DNA of 64,000 nt from an uncultured Gammaproteobacteria bacterium (GCA_902556205.1 CACDVH010000002.1:124001-188000); one strand, 5' to 3'; positions 35,016-44,677 are shown, counted from the first letter of the stretch. The notes: generated by a model not told the origin, from the sequence alone. Numbers and translations: made by a program.

Positions 35016-36164
35016 ATGCCAGTATTCGATCAACAAGAAACAAGGAAGCCACCAATATCTCAAATTGGAGCTGTACTTTGGCTTAAAACAAATCTCTTTT
35101 CAAGCTGGATCAACTCTATCCTTACATTCGCTTCTCTATACTTGCTCTATATCATGATTCCACCTTTGCTGAATTGGATGATATTTGATGCAAGCTTCAG
35201 CTTTGGCACTATTAATTTCTTCGGTTTTGAAATTAAGTTTAGTGAGGAAATGGCTACAAATGATAATTGTGGAAGGGTAGGCGCATGTTGGCCATACATC
35301 TACGAAAAACTCTATATGTACACCTATGGTTTCTACCCAAGAACAGAGACCTGGAGACCCAACACAGTATTCGCTCTTACAGGATTGCTATTTGTAATAG
35401 TTCCTCTTATTAAAAATTATAAATATAAGAACAGGGTGACTTTATCTCTAATCATTTTATACCCACTCATTTCTTATGTTCTGATTGCTGGAGGGTTTGG
35501 CCTGCTTACACCAGTTGATACTGATCAGTGGGGAGGCCTACTACTTACATTGATTATTGCATCAGTAGGCATTATCGTTTCTTTTCCTATTGGAGTTCTT
35601 TTAGCCCTTGGAAGACAATCAAACCTCAAAGTAATCAAGCTATTCTCAACTCTTTTTATTGAGTTTATCAGGGCTGTTCCATTAATTACCATACTATTTA
35701 TGGCATCTTTTGTATTGCCACTGTTTTTAGAGTCAGGAAATTATTTTGATAAACTCTTAAGAGCGCTTATAGGAATAGCTCTTTTTCAGGCAGCATATTT
35801 TGCAGAAGTAGTTAGAGGCGGACTTCAAGCAATTCCTCGAGGTCAATATGAAGCTGCAGATGCTATAGGGCTGAGCTATTTTCAAAAAAATGTTCTAATC
35901 ATTCTGCCCCAAGCTTTAAAAATATCAATACCTAACATTGTTGGATCATCAATATCATTGTTTAAGGATACAACACTTGTACTCATTATTGGACTATTCG
36001 ATATGCTTGCAATGGTGAATCTAACTAGTAATGACCCATACTGGCTAGGAAGAGAAACAGAAGGCTTTGTCTTTGTAACTATGGTTATGTGGGCTATACT
36101 ATATACAATGTCACGCTATTCAAGGAAATTGGAGCTTCGCTTTAATACGGAAAACAAAAACTAA
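35016..36164 (+). CDS. aapM: General L-amino-acid ABC transporter permease
   Basis: 382 residues. Membrane segments at the N-terminus, a periplasmic part with NDNCGRVGACWPYIYEKLYMYTYGFYP (typical of AapM), and the permease core with AEVVRGGLQAIPRGQYEAADAIGLSYFQKNVLIILPQALKISIPNIV as the EAA loop. It pairs with AapQ; the ATPase gene follows after 12 bases. Confidence 0.93.
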   Translation: MPVFDQQETRKPPISQIGAVLWLKTNLFSSWINSILTFASLYLLYIMIPPLLNWMIFDASFSFGTINFFGFEIKFSEEMATNDNCGRVGACWPYIYEKLYMYTYGFYPRTETWRPNTVFALTGLLFVIVPLIKNYKYKNRVTLSLIILYPLISYVLIAGGFGLLTPVDTDQWGGLLLTLIIASVGIIVSFPIGVLLALGRQSNLKVIKLFSTLFIEFIRAVPLITILFMASFVLPLFLESGNYFDKLLRALIGIALFQAAYFAEVVRGGLQAIPRGQYEAADAIGLSYFQKNVLIILPQALKISIPNIVGSSISLFKDTTLVLIIGLFDMLAMVNLTSNDPYWLGRETEGFVFVTMVMWAILYTMSRYSRKLELRFNTENKN

Positions 36165-36176
36165 AGGTTATAAAAT

Positions 36177-36926
36177 ATGAGTGATAATAAAACAAATATC
36201 ATTGAAATATCTGAATTAAATAAGTGGTATGGAGACTTTCATGCGCTTAAAAACATCAATTTAGATATAAAAGAGGGTGAAATAATCGTCGTATGTGGCC
36301 CGTCAGGCAGTGGTAAATCTACATTAATACGTTGTGTTAACTTTCTTGAGAAGTTCCAAGAAGGATCAATTTTAGTCTCAGGAACAGAACTAACAGATGA
36401 TGCTCAAAAGATAAGAAAGATCAGAAGTGAGGTTTCTATGGTTTTTCAACACTTTAATTTGTTTCCTCATCTAACCATAGTAGACAATTTAACACTAGCT
36501 CCAATATGGGTTCATAATGAAACAAAGCAAGAGGCTAGAGAGAAAGCTTTGAAGCTATTAGATAGAGTGGGTATTAAAGATCAGGCAGAAAAGTATCCAA
36601 ATCAGCTCAGCGGTGGACAGCAACAAAGGGTTGCAATAGCAAGATCTTTGTGCACAAATCCTAAAATAATGCTATTTGATGAGCCTACATCAGCTCTCGA
36701 TCCAGAAATGATTTCAGAAGTATTAGATGTAATGATTGAGCTTGCCAGAGAGGGAATTACAATGATTTGCGTGACCCATGAGATGGGGTTTGCTAGAAAA
36801 GTAGCTAATAGGATTATATTTATGGATGATGGGCAAATTGTAGAAGAAAATGATCCTGAAAACTTCTTTAATAACGCAGAATCAGAAAGGTTGCAGCTGT
36901 TCTTAAACCAAATTTTAACGCATTAA
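36177..36926 (+). CDS. aapP: General L-amino-acid ABC transporter, ATP-binding subunit
   Basis: 249 residues. Walker A GPSGSGKST, Q-loop VFQHFNLFPHL, signature LSGGQQQR, Walker B IMLFDEPTSALDP and switch CVTHEMGFARKVANRIIFMDDGQIVEE, the usual ending of the polar-amino-acid ATPases (HisP/GlnQ/AapP). It powers uptake by AapJQM and is the last gene of the cluster. Confidence 0.95.
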   Translation: MSDNKTNIIEISELNKWYGDFHALKNINLDIKEGEIIVVCGPSGSGKSTLIRCVNFLEKFQEGSILVSGTELTDDAQKIRKIRSEVSMVFQHFNLFPHLTIVDNLTLAPIWVHNETKQEAREKALKLLDRVGIKDQAEKYPNQLSGGQQQRVAIARSLCTNPKIMLFDEPTSALDPEMISEVLDVMIELAREGITMICVTHEMGFARKVANRIIFMDDGQIVEENDPENFFNNAESERLQLFLNQILTH

Positions 36927-37027
36927 AATCAGCAAAATAGCATTTCAATTACTTATACTGAATAATGATAGTTAGAGGATTCGGAATAAGTTTATAATTT
37001 TAGTGACAACTAATAATCTAATCACAA

Positions 37028-37441
37028 ATGTTTAAGTTCTTAAAAAAAGAGAATCTACAGCAAGAAGAAATAGAAGAAGTCATCCAAACAGAGGACTGGA
37101 CAAAAGATATTAAACGAAGCAAGAAGATAGGTAAAGAAGTTGAGCAATTATCATTTTTATATGACTCTGAAAGCATAAATGAGGATATAGGGACTAAGAA
37201 GGGACTAAGTAGGGACCATCTTAAAATTCTAAAAAAATGCAAAGAAGAAAGTACAGCTTTAGAGTTAATGAAAATTTTAAAGCGAACAAATAAATCTAAA
37301 TTCAAAACAGCAATTATTAATCCATTAATTGATCATCAGTTTTTAGAACTTACAATTCCTGGAAGTCCAAGAAGTCCTAGTCAAAAATATAGACTTACAG
37401 GTAAATTTGTAAGGAGAAGAGTAATAGATTTAGACTCATAG
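37028..37441 (+). CDS. Small protein with a Fic-like C-terminal winged helix, orphan
   Basis: 137 residues. The N-terminal half is highly charged and unrecognised. The C-terminal part (about 75-130: ALELMKILKRTNKSKFKTAIINPLIDHQFLELTIPGSPRSPSQKYRLT) matches the winged-helix domain found at the end of Fic proteins and AlbA/AAA_4-type ATP-binding regulators, where the ELTIP...S.NQKYRLT wording is typical. The catalytic domain normally attached is missing, so this may be a decayed remnant or a stand-alone DNA-binding protein. It is isolated between aapP and the EamA exporter. Confidence 0.55.
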   Translation: MFKFLKKENLQQEEIEEVIQTEDWTKDIKRSKKIGKEVEQLSFLYDSESINEDIGTKKGLSRDHLKILKKCKEESTALELMKILKRTNKSKFKTAIINPLIDHQFLELTIPGSPRSPSQKYRLTGKFVRRRVIDLDS

Positions 37442-37783
37442 ATTCAATTTTGAGTAATAATTAGCTACAAAACACCCTTTTGCTTTAAATTTTGAATATA
37501 AGCGACCTTTTCAATTATTTCTATTCACGTTCTGTCTCTACCAAGAATAGTTGCTAAATTGAAGAATTTCGAACCCTTTGTGTAAGTCATTGTTTTTTAT
37601 CAACTTATTCACTAATTTAGCTCTTTTTGTTCATATTTAATTCGTATAATTTATATTATGTTAAATAATATTAATATTTACATTTTATTATCAGTTTTAC
37701 AAAAATATGGATAATGTAAATCTTAGTCCCGCCCTATTATGTAGTCTAATGGGTCTTTAATCACTTGGTCCCACTAGTTTTAT
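37442..37783. other. Intergenic stretch without a clear gene
   Basis: 342 AT-rich bases between the orphan winged-helix gene and the EamA exporter. A TATAAT lies near 37652 without a good -35 partner. On the minus strand a short frame (about 37590 down to 37470) would encode a helix-turn-helix-like peptide interrupted by one TGA; it may be gene debris. I see no RNA gene or repeat. Confidence 0.4.
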
Positions 37784-38659
37784 ATGTCAGAGAATAAAAG
37801 AAATTACTTCCTTCTTGCTTCACTAATTATGATTTGGGGGTCATCATTTCTTCTTACAGATCGATCATTACTTTTTTTTTCACCTGAGCAAGTTGTGACT
37901 TATCGACTGACTATTGGTGCACTTACTATGCTTGTAATTTCGATTGTATTTAGTAGAAAGCTTTTTCTTCCCTTACGCTCCTGGTTTCATTTTTCTATTT
38001 ATGCAGTAATTGGTAATATATTGCCCTATTTACTTATCTCAATAGGTCAAACTACCATTACATCAGGAATGGCTGGCCTACTTATGGCCTTTATGCCACT
38101 TGTTACATTAGTATTAGCTCATTTCTTTCTTCCAAATGATAAACTGAATATTTATAAAGTTTTTGGATTTGTCATTGGAATTTCTGGTGTGCTTGTTATT
38201 CTTGGTCCATCTATAAATAATGACTCCAATGCTACATTTGGGATATTTTTAGTTCTTGGGGCTGCTTGTGCATATTCTATTAATACAATTATTGCTGCGC
38301 GTTTAACTTCTTATGATCCTATTATTTCTAGTACTTGTGTCTTAATCTTGGCTTCTGTTTTGTCATTTATGATTTGGCCTGAAACATTAATGCTTAATTT
38401 TAGTGATATTCCTCTGTTAAGTGGATCTGCTATTATTTTATTAGGGGTATTGCCAACAGGTATTGCAGCATATATTTATTTCATAATAATTAATGCAGCT
38501 GGTGCAACCTTTCTTTCAAATATCAACTATTTAATTCCAGTTGTTGCTTTTTTTCTTGGGGCAATTCTCCTTGGAGAGGAAATCCTTGTGCAAAATATAA
38601 TAGCATTAATTTTTATCATTTCTGGCATTTTTATTTCACGCAAAAAATCAAAACAATAA
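37784..38659 (+). CDS. EamA/DMT-family transporter
   Basis: 291 residues with ten membrane segments in two EamA repeats: FLLASLIMIWGSSFLLTDRSL at the start of the first, and GIFLVLGAACAYSINTIIAARL at the start of the second. The last helix of the second repeat ends in basic residues (ISRKKSKQ). The family exports amino acids, purines or other metabolites; the substrate is not readable. No convincing ribosome site precedes the ATG. It stands alone, upstream of the nrd promoter. Confidence 0.88.
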   Translation: MSENKRNYFLLASLIMIWGSSFLLTDRSLLFFSPEQVVTYRLTIGALTMLVISIVFSRKLFLPLRSWFHFSIYAVIGNILPYLLISIGQTTITSGMAGLLMAFMPLVTLVLAHFFLPNDKLNIYKVFGFVIGISGVLVILGPSINNDSNATFGIFLVLGAACAYSINTIIAARLTSYDPIISSTCVLILASVLSFMIWPETLMLNFSDIPLLSGSAIILLGVLPTGIAAYIYFIIINAAGATFLSNINYLIPVVAFFLGAILLGEEILVQNIIALIFIISGIFISRKKSKQ

Positions 38660-38753
38660 AAAAAATTTACAATTAAATTCTTCTTTTTTATCAAATAGTT
38701 AGACTTAATTTTTGATTATATTTTATAAATACAATTGCATCTATTTTAATTAT

Positions 38754-38769
38754 ATTCTATATTTAGTGT
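38754..38769. promoter_or_regulatory. NrdR box 1 upstream of nrdAB
   Basis: ATTCTATATTTAGTGT matches the NrdR consensus (ACACTATATATAGTGT) at 13 of 16 positions. The second box starts exactly 32 bases downstream, the three-turn spacing known for NrdR pairs. Confidence 0.75.
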
Positions 38770-38785
38770 ATATTTACCTACGTAA

Positions 38786-38801
38786 GCACTAAATGTAGTG
38801 T
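38786..38801. promoter_or_regulatory. NrdR box 2 upstream of nrdAB
   Basis: GCACTAAATGTAGTGT is a near-palindrome matching the NrdR consensus (13 of 16). It lies 18 bases upstream of the nrdA start codon and just before the ribosome site AGGAG. A bound repressor would cover the promoter. nrdR itself is not in the window. Confidence 0.8.
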
Positions 38802-38819
38802 AGTTTTTAGGAGTTGAGT

Positions 38820-41132
38820 TTGAATCAAGAAATCCAGGCAGTAAAGGATAGTGCTGTCGACCAAGAAATTTTAGTTACCAAAAGAGATGGCTCGAAAGAA
38901 TCAATAGACTTAGAAAAAATTCATCGTGTTGTTCACTGGGCTTCTCAAGATCTTGATAATATTTCTGTTTCTCAGGTTGAAATTAACGCTCAACTTGCTT
39001 TTTTTGACGGTATTAAAACTGAAGATATTCATGAGACTATCATAAAGTCAGCTGCTGATTTAATTTCAACTGATGTTCCTGATTATCAATATTTGGCAGC
39101 TCGCCTTGCCATTTTTCATTTAAGAAAAAAGGCGTTTAAATCATTCACGCCCCCTCCCCTAATTGATCACGTAAAAAAACTTACTGATTTAGGGATTTAT
39201 GATAAAGACATTCTTAAGAAATATAACGCTTCTGAATTTAAAGAACTTGATAATTACATAGATCATTGGCGTGATATGAACTTTTCATATGCCGCTGTAA
39301 AGCAACTTGAAGGTAAGTATCTAGTTCAAAATCGTGTAACTGGAGAGATCCATGAGTCTCCTCAAATACTGTACATGCTTGTTGGTATGTGCTTGTTTCA
39401 GGAATACAAGGGTAAATCAAGGTTAAGTATAGTCAAGCGTTTTTATGATGCTGCTTCAAACTTTAAAATTTCTTTACCAACGCCGATTATGGCTGGTGTT
39501 AGAACTCCAACTCGCCAATTTTCTTCTTGCGTTTTAATTGAAACTGATGATGATCTTGATTCAATTAGTGCAGCATCAGGAGCTATTGTTAAATATGTTT
39601 CTCAACGAGCAGGAATTGGAATTAATGCTGGAAAAATTCGCGCCCTAGGCAGTCCAATTAGAGGCGGCGAAGCTACACATACTGGATGTATTCCATTCTT
39701 TAAGCACTTCCATACAGCTGTTAAATCTTGCTCTCAAGGCGGAGTCCGTGGCGGTGCAGCCACACTATTCTATCCATTGTGGCATCTTGAAGTTGAAAGC
39801 TTAGTAGTCTTAAAGAATAATACAGGAACTGATGAAAATAGAATTAGACATTTAGATTATGGTGTTCAATTCAATGGTTTGATGTATGAGCGTTTTTTAA
39901 AGGATGAAGATATTACGTTGTTTTCTCCAAATGACGCTCCTGGGCTTTATGATGCCTTCTTTGCTGATCAGTCAAAGTTTAAGAAGCTTTATGAAAAATA
40001 TGAGAAAGATGACTCTATTCGTAAGCAACAAATCAATGCACGCGAATTATTCGCCTTATTTATGAAAGAAAGAGCTAATACTGGCCGTATTTATCTTCAG
40101 AACGTAGATCACTGTAATACACATGGCGCTTTTGATCCAGCCCAGGCTCCAATAAAACAGTCCAATCTATGTATGGAAATTACACTCCCAACAAAACCGC
40201 TTTATTCCGTACAAGATGATTCTGGAGAGGTTGCTTTATGTACACTTTCAGCGGTAAATTTAGGGGCTCTTGATAGTCTTGATGAATTAGAAGATATTAC
40301 CGATATTATTGTTCGATCACTAGACTCATTACTAGACTACCAGGACTACCCATTAAAGTCTGCAGAGATTACAAGTAACAACAGAAGAACATTGGGTATT
40401 GGAGTAACGAATTTGGCCTACTATTTGGCTAAGAATGATGCTAAATATTCTGATGGATCAGGAAATGACTTGATTCATAAAACGTTTGAAGCGCTGCAAT
40501 ACTACTCACTTAAAGCATCTAATGAGATTGCTCAAGAGTTTGGCCCCTGCCCTCTTTTCTCAGAAACTCAGTATGCAAAAGGCATAATGCCAATTGATAG
40601 CTATAAAAAAGATATTGATAAATTTTGTAATACTAAGCTTGAATTAGATTGGGATACATTGAGAAAAAATATTCAAGAAAAAGGCCTTAGAAACTCCACT
40701 CTGACAGCACTTATGCCTTGTGAGAGCTCATCTCAGATCTCTAATTCTACTAATGGTATTGAGCCTCCAAGAGGCTTTATATCGGTTAAGCAATCTAAAG
40801 ATGGCATACTTAAACAAGTAGTCCCAGAATACGAAAAGCTGCATAAAAAATACGAGCTTTTGTGGGATATAAAAGATAACGAAGGTTATCTTCAGTTGTG
40901 CGCAATTATGCAAAAATTTGTAGACCAATCTATTTCAACAAATACTCACTATGACCCATCCCAATATGATGGAAATAGAGTTCCAATGAAGCTCTTTCTT
41001 ATGGATCTTCTTAAAGCTTACAAATATGGTATCAAAACACTTTATTACCATACAACAAGAGATGGAGCTAGTGATGAGAGCATCGAAAAGAAAGGGGACG
41101 ATGATTGTGAAGATGGGGTTTGTAAACTTTAA
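38820..41132 (+). CDS. nrdA: Class Ia ribonucleotide reductase, large subunit
   Basis: 770 residues from the TTG at 38820, which stands 6 bases after AGGAG (38809-38813); a TTG at 38814 abuts that site and is less likely. An N-terminal ATP cone (VTKRDGSKESIDLEKIHRVVHWA) gives overall activity control. Active-site cysteines lie in FSSCVLIETDDD, SNLCMEI and VALCTLSAVNLG, the substrate loop in MPCESSSQISNSTNGIEPPRG, and the redox-shuttle pair in the tail DDCEDGVCKL. It reduces ribonucleoside diphosphates with NrdB. Two NrdR boxes lie directly upstream. Confidence 0.97.
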   Translation: MNQEIQAVKDSAVDQEILVTKRDGSKESIDLEKIHRVVHWASQDLDNISVSQVEINAQLAFFDGIKTEDIHETIIKSAADLISTDVPDYQYLAARLAIFHLRKKAFKSFTPPPLIDHVKKLTDLGIYDKDILKKYNASEFKELDNYIDHWRDMNFSYAAVKQLEGKYLVQNRVTGEIHESPQILYMLVGMCLFQEYKGKSRLSIVKRFYDAASNFKISLPTPIMAGVRTPTRQFSSCVLIETDDDLDSISAASGAIVKYVSQRAGIGINAGKIRALGSPIRGGEATHTGCIPFFKHFHTAVKSCSQGGVRGGAATLFYPLWHLEVESLVVLKNNTGTDENRIRHLDYGVQFNGLMYERFLKDEDITLFSPNDAPGLYDAFFADQSKFKKLYEKYEKDDSIRKQQINARELFALFMKERANTGRIYLQNVDHCNTHGAFDPAQAPIKQSNLCMEITLPTKPLYSVQDDSGEVALCTLSAVNLGALDSLDELEDITDIIVRSLDSLLDYQDYPLKSAEITSNNRRTLGIGVTNLAYYLAKNDAKYSDGSGNDLIHKTFEALQYYSLKASNEIAQEFGPCPLFSETQYAKGIMPIDSYKKDIDKFCNTKLELDWDTLRKNIQEKGLRNSTLTALMPCESSSQISNSTNGIEPPRGFISVKQSKDGILKQVVPEYEKLHKKYELLWDIKDNEGYLQLCAIMQKFVDQSISTNTHYDPSQYDGNRVPMKLFLMDLLKAYKYGIKTLYYHTTRDGASDESIEKKGDDDCEDGVCKL

Positions 41133-41144
41133 TTTAAACTAATT

Positions 41145-42281
41145 ATGGCCTATAGTATATTTAATCAAGAAATTAATGACACTCTCAAAGAACCTATGTT
41201 TTTTGGTGATTCAGTGAATGTTGCCCGCTTTGATCAGCAAAAGTTTGAAATGTTTGAAAAGTTGACTGAAAAGCAGCTCTCATTTTTTTGGCGACCGGAA
41301 GAAATTGATGTATCAAAAGATAAAATTGATTTTGGTAAATTGCTGCCAAATGAAAAACATATATTCATTTCAAATCTTCAATATCAAATCTTATTAGATT
41401 CAGTTCAGGGTCGCTCACCTAACATTGCGTTTCTTCCAATTGTCTCTTTACCTGAGCTCGAAAATTGGGTTGAGACTTGGGCCTTTTCAGAAACAATCCA
41501 TTCCCGCTCTTATACCCATATTATTAGAGCTATTGTTAATGAACCTGGTGCTGTTTTTGATGAAATCATGAAGACTGAAGAGATTATTCAAAGAGCTACA
41601 AGCGTTTCGAAACACTATGATAAGTTAATTAAGCATACTCAGGCATACCTCCTAAATGGTGAGGGTGAGCAGCAAATTGATGGAAAAATTATTACTATTA
41701 ATATGTACTCTCTTAAGAGATTATTGTATTTAACTTTAATGTCTGTCAATATACTAGAAGCAATCCGCTTCTATGTCAGCTTTGCCTGTTCGTTTGCATT
41801 TGCAGAAAGAAAAGTAATGGAAGGTAATGCAAAGATTATTAAGCTAATTGCTAGAGATGAAGCGCTTCATCTAACTGGCACGCAGCATATGCTAAACTTA
41901 ATGCGTGATGGCAAAGATGATCCAGATATGCAGGCGATTGCTATTGAGTGTGAAGCAGAAGTAATTCAGATGTTCAAAGATGCAGCAGAGCAAGAGAAAG
42001 AATGGGCTGAATATCTCTTTAAGGACGGGTCAATGATTGGTCTAAATGCTCAAATCTTAAAGCAATATCTTGAATATATTACAAATATTCGTATGTCAGC
42101 ATTAAACATGCAGCCAATATTTGAACAGACCACTAACCCACTGCCATGGCTGAATCATTGGCTTGATTCAGATAACGTTCAGGTTGCCCCACAAGAAACT
42201 GAAATTACCTCCTATCTTGTGAGCGCTATCGACAACACTATTGATTCTGAAGACGAAGATTTTAGCGATTTTAAGCTCTAG
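41145..42281 (+). CDS. nrdB: Class Ia ribonucleotide reductase, small subunit
   Basis: 378 residues, highly similar to the Escherichia coli protein: [41 protein letters not shown]. The radical tyrosine is in [13 protein letters not shown], and iron ligands fall in [12 protein letters not shown] and [15 protein letters not shown]. The presence of the tyrosine marks the diiron-tyrosyl (Ia) type rather than Ic. It starts 12 bases after nrdA and is followed by its cofactor-maintenance ferredoxin. Confidence 0.97.
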   Translation: MAYSIFNQEINDTLKEPMFFGDSVNVARFDQQKFEMFEKLTEKQLSFFWRPEEIDVSKDKIDFGKLLPNEKHIFISNLQYQILLDSVQGRSPNIAFLPIVSLPELENWVETWAFSETIHSRSYTHIIRAIVNEPGAVFDEIMKTEEIIQRATSVSKHYDKLIKHTQAYLLNGEGEQQIDGKIITINMYSLKRLLYLTLMSVNILEAIRFYVSFACSFAFAERKVMEGNAKIIKLIARDEALHLTGTQHMLNLMRDGKDDPDMQAIAIECEAEVIQMFKDAAEQEKEWAEYLFKDGSMIGLNAQILKQYLEYITNIRMSALNMQPIFEQTTNPLPWLNHWLDSDNVQVAPQETEITSYLVSAIDNTIDSEDEDFSDFKL

Positions 42282-42295
42282 CAGCTTAGCATCAA

Positions 42296-42559
42296 ATGTT
42301 TAAGATTGATGTTGACAATATTAATGGCAAGACAGAGTCACTCTATGTCTATGGTGAAGCTTCAATACTGAGCGAACTGGAAGCCAATAATGTGCTTGTA
42401 AACCACAGTTGTAGGCAAGGCCATTGTGGTAGCTGCATTTTAAAACTTGTCAAAGGAGATGTGGTTCATCAAGAGTGTCTAGTGCCCCTGTCTCAAGGGG
42501 AAATTCTCGCCTGTCAATCAAGACCCGTATCAGACATAGAGATAACAACTAAGATTTAA
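42296..42559 (+). CDS. yfaE: 2Fe-2S ferredoxin (YfaE-like) of the nrd operon
   Basis: 87 residues. NHSCRQGHCGSCILKLVKGDV...LACQSRP carries the four cluster cysteines of plant-type ferredoxins (C-x4-C-x2-C plus a distant C). YfaE in Escherichia coli supplies electrons to rebuild the diferric-tyrosyl cofactor of NrdB, and the operon position here, 14 bases after nrdB, is the same. Its 3' end overlaps the convergent mnmH gene by 11 bases. Confidence 0.93.
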   Translation: MFKIDVDNINGKTESLYVYGEASILSELEANNVLVNHSCRQGHCGSCILKLVKGDVVHQECLVPLSQGEILACQSRPVSDIEITTKI

Positions 42560-43643
42560 ATTCCTGCAAATAATTCTTTACTTCTTCGAAGTTTCCTTCA
42601 TATATAACTCTATGTTTTTTATTACTAATTTGAAAGTCATACATTGGATCGTAGTAATCCACAAGTAGAGACTCTATAAGTGGAAGAAAGCCACTGGAAT
42701 CGCTATTATTTTTGTATTTGTTAAGGGCAAGATTTAAGTGTTTTAGAAGTGATTGATATCGAACTCCGCCAAGTCTTTTCTGAATTTTAGAAAGACTATT
42801 AAGCCAATAGCTTGAAAATTGTTCAAACCCATTTACCGGGTCTCGAATTATAAAATGTTTAGTCATATCAATAACATATGCCTGAAGACTAATCTCAATT
42901 CTCTCCTCTAATAAGGCTCGCAAAATCACAATTTTCGACTCCCTAGCTTTCTCTTTAATAGGTTCAGGAACATAAATCGTTCCAATATTATTCCCCTCAT
43001 CTTCAATTAATAAATAATTAAAAGATTCTTTTTTAATTAAGTTTGTAATCAGTCGATTTTCAAAATCAATTTGCTTTGGCTGCGGAGTAACGTTATTACC
43101 AAAAGCAGACCCCCTATGATTTGCAAAACCCTCAAGATCCAAACTGTTGTCAAACTTATTAAGCAAAATGGTTTTTCCACAACCCGTTTGACCACCAATT
43201 ACTAAAAAATTCACTTTAGAGGATATGCGTTGCATTTCATCAATAAGAAAAGCTCTTAGTGCTTTGTATCCACCCTTAATTCTTGGATAGGAGACACCAG
43301 AATGCTCATAAATCCATTCTTGAGATATCTTTGAACGTAGTCCACCCCTAAAACAATAAAGTGCTCCTTTTGGATATTTTTTAACGAATTTGGACCATTG
43401 ATCAATTCTTTGAGCTTTAGTTTTTCCACTTACGAGCTCATGACCCAGGCTAATAGCAGACTTTTGACCATGTTCTTTGTAGCGAATACCAATTTGATGC
43501 CTTTCACTATCACTCATTAATGGAAAGTTATAGGCGTTAGGAAAAGAACCCTCTATGTACTCTATTGGCGCTCTTACATCGAGCAAGGGAGTATTTGATC
43601 TTAAGATTTCGGAAAAATTATCAATTTCTTTAAGATGTATCAT
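42549..43643 (-). CDS. mnmH: tRNA 2-selenouridine synthase
   Basis: 364 residues. The N-terminal rhodanese domain has LLDVRAPIEYIEGSFPNAYNFP and the catalytic cysteine in ALYCFRGGLRSKISQEWI; the P-loop GGQTGCGKTILLNKFD lies in the C-terminal half. MnmH (SelU/YbbB) replaces sulfur by selenium at the wobble uridine of Lys, Glu and Gln tRNAs, using selenophosphate from SelD. It overlaps the selD stop by 4 bases, so the two form one unit. Confidence 0.95.
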   Translation of the reverse strand: MIHLKEIDNFSEILRSNTPLLDVRAPIEYIEGSFPNAYNFPLMSDSERHQIGIRYKEHGQKSAISLGHELVSGKTKAQRIDQWSKFVKKYPKGALYCFRGGLRSKISQEWIYEHSGVSYPRIKGGYKALRAFLIDEMQRISSKVNFLVIGGQTGCGKTILLNKFDNSLDLEGFANHRGSAFGNNVTPQPKQIDFENRLITNLIKKESFNYLLIEDEGNNIGTIYVPEPIKEKARESKIVILRALLEERIEISLQAYVIDMTKHFIIRDPVNGFEQFSSYWLNSLSKIQKRLGGVRYQSLLKHLNLALNKYKNNSDSSGFLPLIESLLVDYYDPMYDFQISNKKHRVIYEGNFEEVKNYLQEFKS

Positions 43644-44677
43644 TTGATGATAATTTTATTTTCATCCGAATAATCCAAAATTTTCCCAATAGGTTGAAGA
43701 TCAAGAGCGTTGTACCTAATAAGATCATAGAAGTCTTCCAACCCATCATGAGAAACTGAAACAAGAAGTCCGCCACTGGTCTGAGGATCACAAACAATAG
43801 ATTTTTCAATTTCTGATAAATTGCCCAGATCACTACCATAACTCTCAAAGTTTCTGATAGTGCCCCCTGGAACGCAGTCATTTTCAATATATTTAAGGAT
43901 GTTAGGCAATAAAGGCAGCTTTTCAAAATAAATCTCAGCAGAAACTTTGCTCCCTTTGCAAACCTCTAAAAGGTGTCCCGCTAGGCCAAAGCCTGTAACA
44001 TCGGTGACCGCATTTATACCATCAATACTTGAAAGCTTGGCACCAATATCATTCAGTGCACACATCTGATTAACTGCAAGTTTATGATCACTTTCAGTGA
44101 CAACTTTCTTTTTTTGTGCAGTAGATAGAACTCCTATTCCTAGGGGTTTTGTCAGGAATAAATTGTCACCAGGCCGGGCACCAATATTTTTTTTAAGATT
44201 TTTTATTTCAACTATGCCAGAAACCGATAGGCCAAAAATCGGCTCTGGGGAATCAATGCTATGACCACCTGCAAGAGCAATCCCCGCATGATTACAAATC
44301 TTACGACCTCCATCGATAACTTTTGCCCCAATCTCAGCTGAAAGTAGATTAATGGGCCATCCAAATATTGAGATAGCCATCAAGGGCATACCACCCATTG
44401 CATATACGTCACTTAGCGCATTGCTGCCAGCTATCATTCCAAAGTGAAAGGGGTCATCAACGATTGGCATAAAGAAATCTGTAGTACTGATCAGAGCCCT
44501 TCCATCCCCAAGGTCATAGACAGCAGCATCATCACTCGACTCATGCCCCACAAGCAGTTTTGAATCTAAGTTTTCATAACTATTGCCTAAAATTTCTTTT
44601 AAAACTTTAGGAGATATTTTGCATCCACAGCCAGCGCCATGGCTAAATTCAGTTAATTTAATGTCATTAATATTCAT
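43640..44677 (-). CDS. selD: Selenide, water dikinase (selenophosphate synthase)
   Basis: 345 residues. HGAGCGCKISPKVL holds the catalytic C17 and K20; cysteine, not selenocysteine, is at position 17. DDAAVYDLGDGRALISTTDFFMPIVDDP and TDVTGFGLAGHLLE bind ATP and metal; PQTSGGLLVSV is the C-terminal signature. It makes selenophosphate for MnmH, encoded next. Nothing of the selenocysteine machinery (selA, selB, selC) is visible in the window. Confidence 0.97.
   Translation of the reverse strand: MNINDIKLTEFSHGAGCGCKISPKVLKEILGNSYENLDSKLLVGHESSDDAAVYDLGDGRALISTTDFFMPIVDDPFHFGMIAGSNALSDVYAMGGMPLMAISIFGWPINLLSAEIGAKVIDGGRKICNHAGIALAGGHSIDSPEPIFGLSVSGIVEIKNLKKNIGARPGDNLFLTKPLGIGVLSTAQKKKVVTESDHKLAVNQMCALNDIGAKLSSIDGINAVTDVTGFGLAGHLLEVCKGSKVSAEIYFEKLPLLPNILKYIENDCVPGGTIRNFESYGSDLGNLSEIEKSIVCDPQTSGGLLVSVSHDGLEDFYDLIRYNALDLQPIGKILDYSDENKIIIK

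Noticed and set aside
37466-37592. A minus-strand frame encoding a helix-turn-helix-like peptide (ATILGRDRT, one TGA, then IEIIEKVAYIQNLKQKGVL)
   Set aside because: It is only about 40 codons with an in-frame stop and no ribosome site. Chance or gene debris cannot be told apart, so no gene is called.
43640-44677. A selenocysteine codon in selD
   Set aside because: Position 17 is an ordinary cysteine codon and the frame has no internal TGA.
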